A stretch of 64,000 nucleotides of DNA from an uncultured Aquimarina sp. GTDB taxonomy: Bacteria; Bacteroidota; Bacteroidia; Flavobacteriales; Flavobacteriaceae. The notes beneath the pieces are model-generated. The model did no database searches. It was given only the letters and a program-made list of their open reading frames with translations, and had not been told where the DNA came from. Positions 62,802-64,000 of the stretch are shown here, in pieces. A program made the translations under genes and the position numbers. Each line of letters opens with the position of its first letter. Position 1 is the first letter of the stretch. The DNA is taken from positions 243,854 to 307,853 of the forward strand of contig CANMLU010000007.1 of the NCBI GenBank assembly GCA_947498815.1, in the 5' to 3' direction.

Positions 62802-63455
62802 ATGATTGAAGACCAGATTGTATCTAAAACCATCGATTTTGTAAAAGAAAAACTAGCCGGAGCAGAAGGCGGTCATGACTGGTTTCACATTCAAAGAGTG
62901 TATAATAATGCAAAATTGATTTCTAAAGAAGAAAAAGTTGATCTTTTTGTAGTTTCCATTGGAGCTTTGCTCCATGATATTGCAGATTCCAAATTTCATG
63001 ATGGAGATGAATCGGTGGGGCCTAAAGTGGCTTTGGAGTTTTTGCAAGGGCTACATGTACAAAAGGAGGTTATTGATCATGTAATTGCGATTATTGAAAA
63101 TATCTCTTTCAAAGGCGGGAATATTATACAGAAATTTAGATCTCCAGAATTGGATGTCATACAAGATGCAGATCGATTGGATGCTATTGGAGCAGTTGGT
63201 ATTGCAAGATGTTTTAACTACGGTGGTTTTAAAAATAGGGCTATTTATGATCCCGATATTAAACCTAATCTAAACATGAGCAAGGAAGAATATAAATCTT
63301 CTACAGCTCCTACTATTAATCATTTCTACGAAAAATTATTGCTTCTCAAAGATCGAATGAATACCCAAACCGGTAAAAAACTTGCCCTACAACGACATGC
63401 ATATATGGAAGGTTTCCTAGAACAATTTTATATGGAGTGGGAGGGGGAGTTGTAG
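62802..63455 (+). CDS. HD-domain phosphohydrolase
   Basis: 217 residues. The HD motif is in LLHDIADSKFHDGDESVG, preceded by the metal-ligand histidine GGHDWFHIQRVYNNA and followed by VIQDADRLDAIGAVGIARCF (the last Asp). This is the YedJ/YpgQ-like subfamily, often active on nucleotides. Eleven bases behind the desaturase, so probably in the same operon. Substrate unknown. Confidence 0.9.
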   Translation: MIEDQIVSKTIDFVKEKLAGAEGGHDWFHIQRVYNNAKLISKEEKVDLFVVSIGALLHDIADSKFHDGDESVGPKVALEFLQGLHVQKEVIDHVIAIIENISFKGGNIIQKFRSPELDVIQDADRLDAIGAVGIARCFNYGGFKNRAIYDPDIKPNLNMSKEEYKSSTAPTINHFYEKLLLLKDRMNTQTGKKLALQRHAYMEGFLEQFYMEWEGEL

Positions 63456-63479
63456 AAAATATTAGGTTCTATTCTTAGT

Positions 63480-63533
63480 TCCTTCCCCTAGCTAGGGGAA
63501 GGTGTCCCGTTTTTTTAACGGGACGGAAGGGGG
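63480..63533. repeat. Two palindromes after the HD gene
   Basis: TTCCCCTAGCTAGGGGAAGG and TCCCGTTTTTTTAACGGGA lie side by side; the second could end transcription. They belong to the dispersed repeats of the genome. Confidence 0.6.
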
Positions 63534-63537
63534 TATT

Positions 63538-63819
63538 TTACGTATTGCTAAAATTATCTTTAATTTCTTTTAAAACAGAGGTAAGATGATCAAAAACCAT
63601 ATGATTTTCAAATCTAATAACTGTAAAACCTAAATTTTCTAACTTTTGGTCTCTTAAGGTATCTTTTTCTTGACCATTAAGACTCATGTGTCCTTCTCCA
63701 TCTAATTCAATGATTAATTTTTCTTTTGCACAATAAAAATCAACAATATAATTTTTGATACTATGTTGTCTTCTGAATTTTCTGCCTTCTAAACGAGAGT
63801 TCGATATAAGAAAATTACG
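63538..63819 (-). pseudogene. Truncated DUF559 endonuclease-like gene
   Basis: The minus-strand frame reads SRLEGRKFRRQHSIKNYIVD, FYCAKEKLIIELDGEGHMSL and ...LENLGFTVIRFENHMVFDHL, the conserved second part of DUF559 proteins (Vsr/endonuclease fold, with the catalytic-type Asp/Glu around IVDFYC and IIELDGE). Upstream the frame meets a stop (63820-63822) and then repeat sequence, and there is no suitable start codon. The 5' part has been lost or replaced by the repeat. Confidence 0.75.
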
Positions 63820-64000
63820 TCAGTTCGAGTGCTTTGACTTTAGGGAAAGTGTATCGAGAACAGTAATTTTCTGATCAGAAACCTATTCTCGATACTATTT
63901 TCTTCCACTTTGTTCCAAAAAATCACTCCTTTAGATTAGTATTTAGATATTTTATACTTTAAAGAACGGAAAAGGTACACTATCTATTCACTCTAAGTTT
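63820..64000. repeat. Dispersed repeat at the window end
   Basis: GTATCGAGAACAGTAATTTTC (63850) and, inverted, CCTATTCTCGATAC (63881-63894) form a loose palindrome. CTATTCTCGATAC also occurs at 45567-45579. No gene visible up to the end. Confidence 0.5.

Overview
The window comes from a low-GC member of the Bacteroidota, most likely a marine Flavobacteriaceae (Aquimarina-like; the genus is inference). The evidence is a SusC/SusD pair, TonB-dependent receptors, a PGRP amidase with a C-terminal type IX secretion-like sorting domain, MARTX-free but lipoprotein-rich gene content, a flavobacterial-type lycopene cyclase, few Shine-Dalgarno sequences, and repeated -7 promoter boxes of the Bacteroidota type TAnnTTTG.

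Layout. 1-8.1 kb: housekeeping genes (a trans-sulfuration PLP enzyme cut by the window edge, gdhA, a TPR protein, recO, a TonB receptor, a HAD hydrolase) and small secreted or lipoproteins. 8.3-13.8 kb: a sodium/solute symporter, a membrane AraC regulator, YceI, and a TetR-SRPBCC-lipoprotein group with matching operator-like sequences on both sides of tetR. 14-21.5 kb: a secreted amidase and an orphan SusCD pair. 22-30 kb: a decayed HxlR regulator, an ankyrin protein, a beta-propeller protein, a TPR lipoprotein, a LytS/LytTR two-component pair and small conserved genes.

31-51.6 kb is the accessory region and the most interesting part. Five paralogous one-component regulators (signal peptide, periplasmic TPR domain, one membrane helix, cytoplasmic AraC-type HTH) alternate with ten genes for 49-66 residue peptides that end their leaders in Gly-Gly, plus one LanC-like cyclase gene directly upstream of the fifth regulator. 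The peptides fall into two leader families (KLTI type and NILN/KILK type). Several cores are cysteine-rich: two have a knottin-like C-C-CC-C-C pattern, two share CX3CX3CX5C, and one has a mirror-symmetric six-cysteine spacing. The cassette 'regulator - KLTI peptide - conserved DNA element - NILN peptide' occurs three times. The same DNA element (two direct half-sites about 22 bp apart) also lies upstream of a lipoprotein with a glycine linker at 41 kb, which is followed by one diverged and two near-identical copies of a small exported protein. I read this as a peptide-based signalling, RiPP or antagonism locus whose regulators may sense peptides outside the inner membrane. No LanB dehydratase, C39 peptidase or ABC exporter is present in the window.

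51.9-64 kb returns to core genes: tRNA-Asn, rseP, a SCO protein, feoA-feoB with a small Cys-rich membrane protein, a DMT transporter, a lycopene cyclase, a DjlA-like co-chaperone, a bacilliredoxin, a PlsC acyltransferase, an acyl-ACP desaturase, an HD phosphohydrolase, and a truncated DUF559 nuclease gene next to dispersed repeats.
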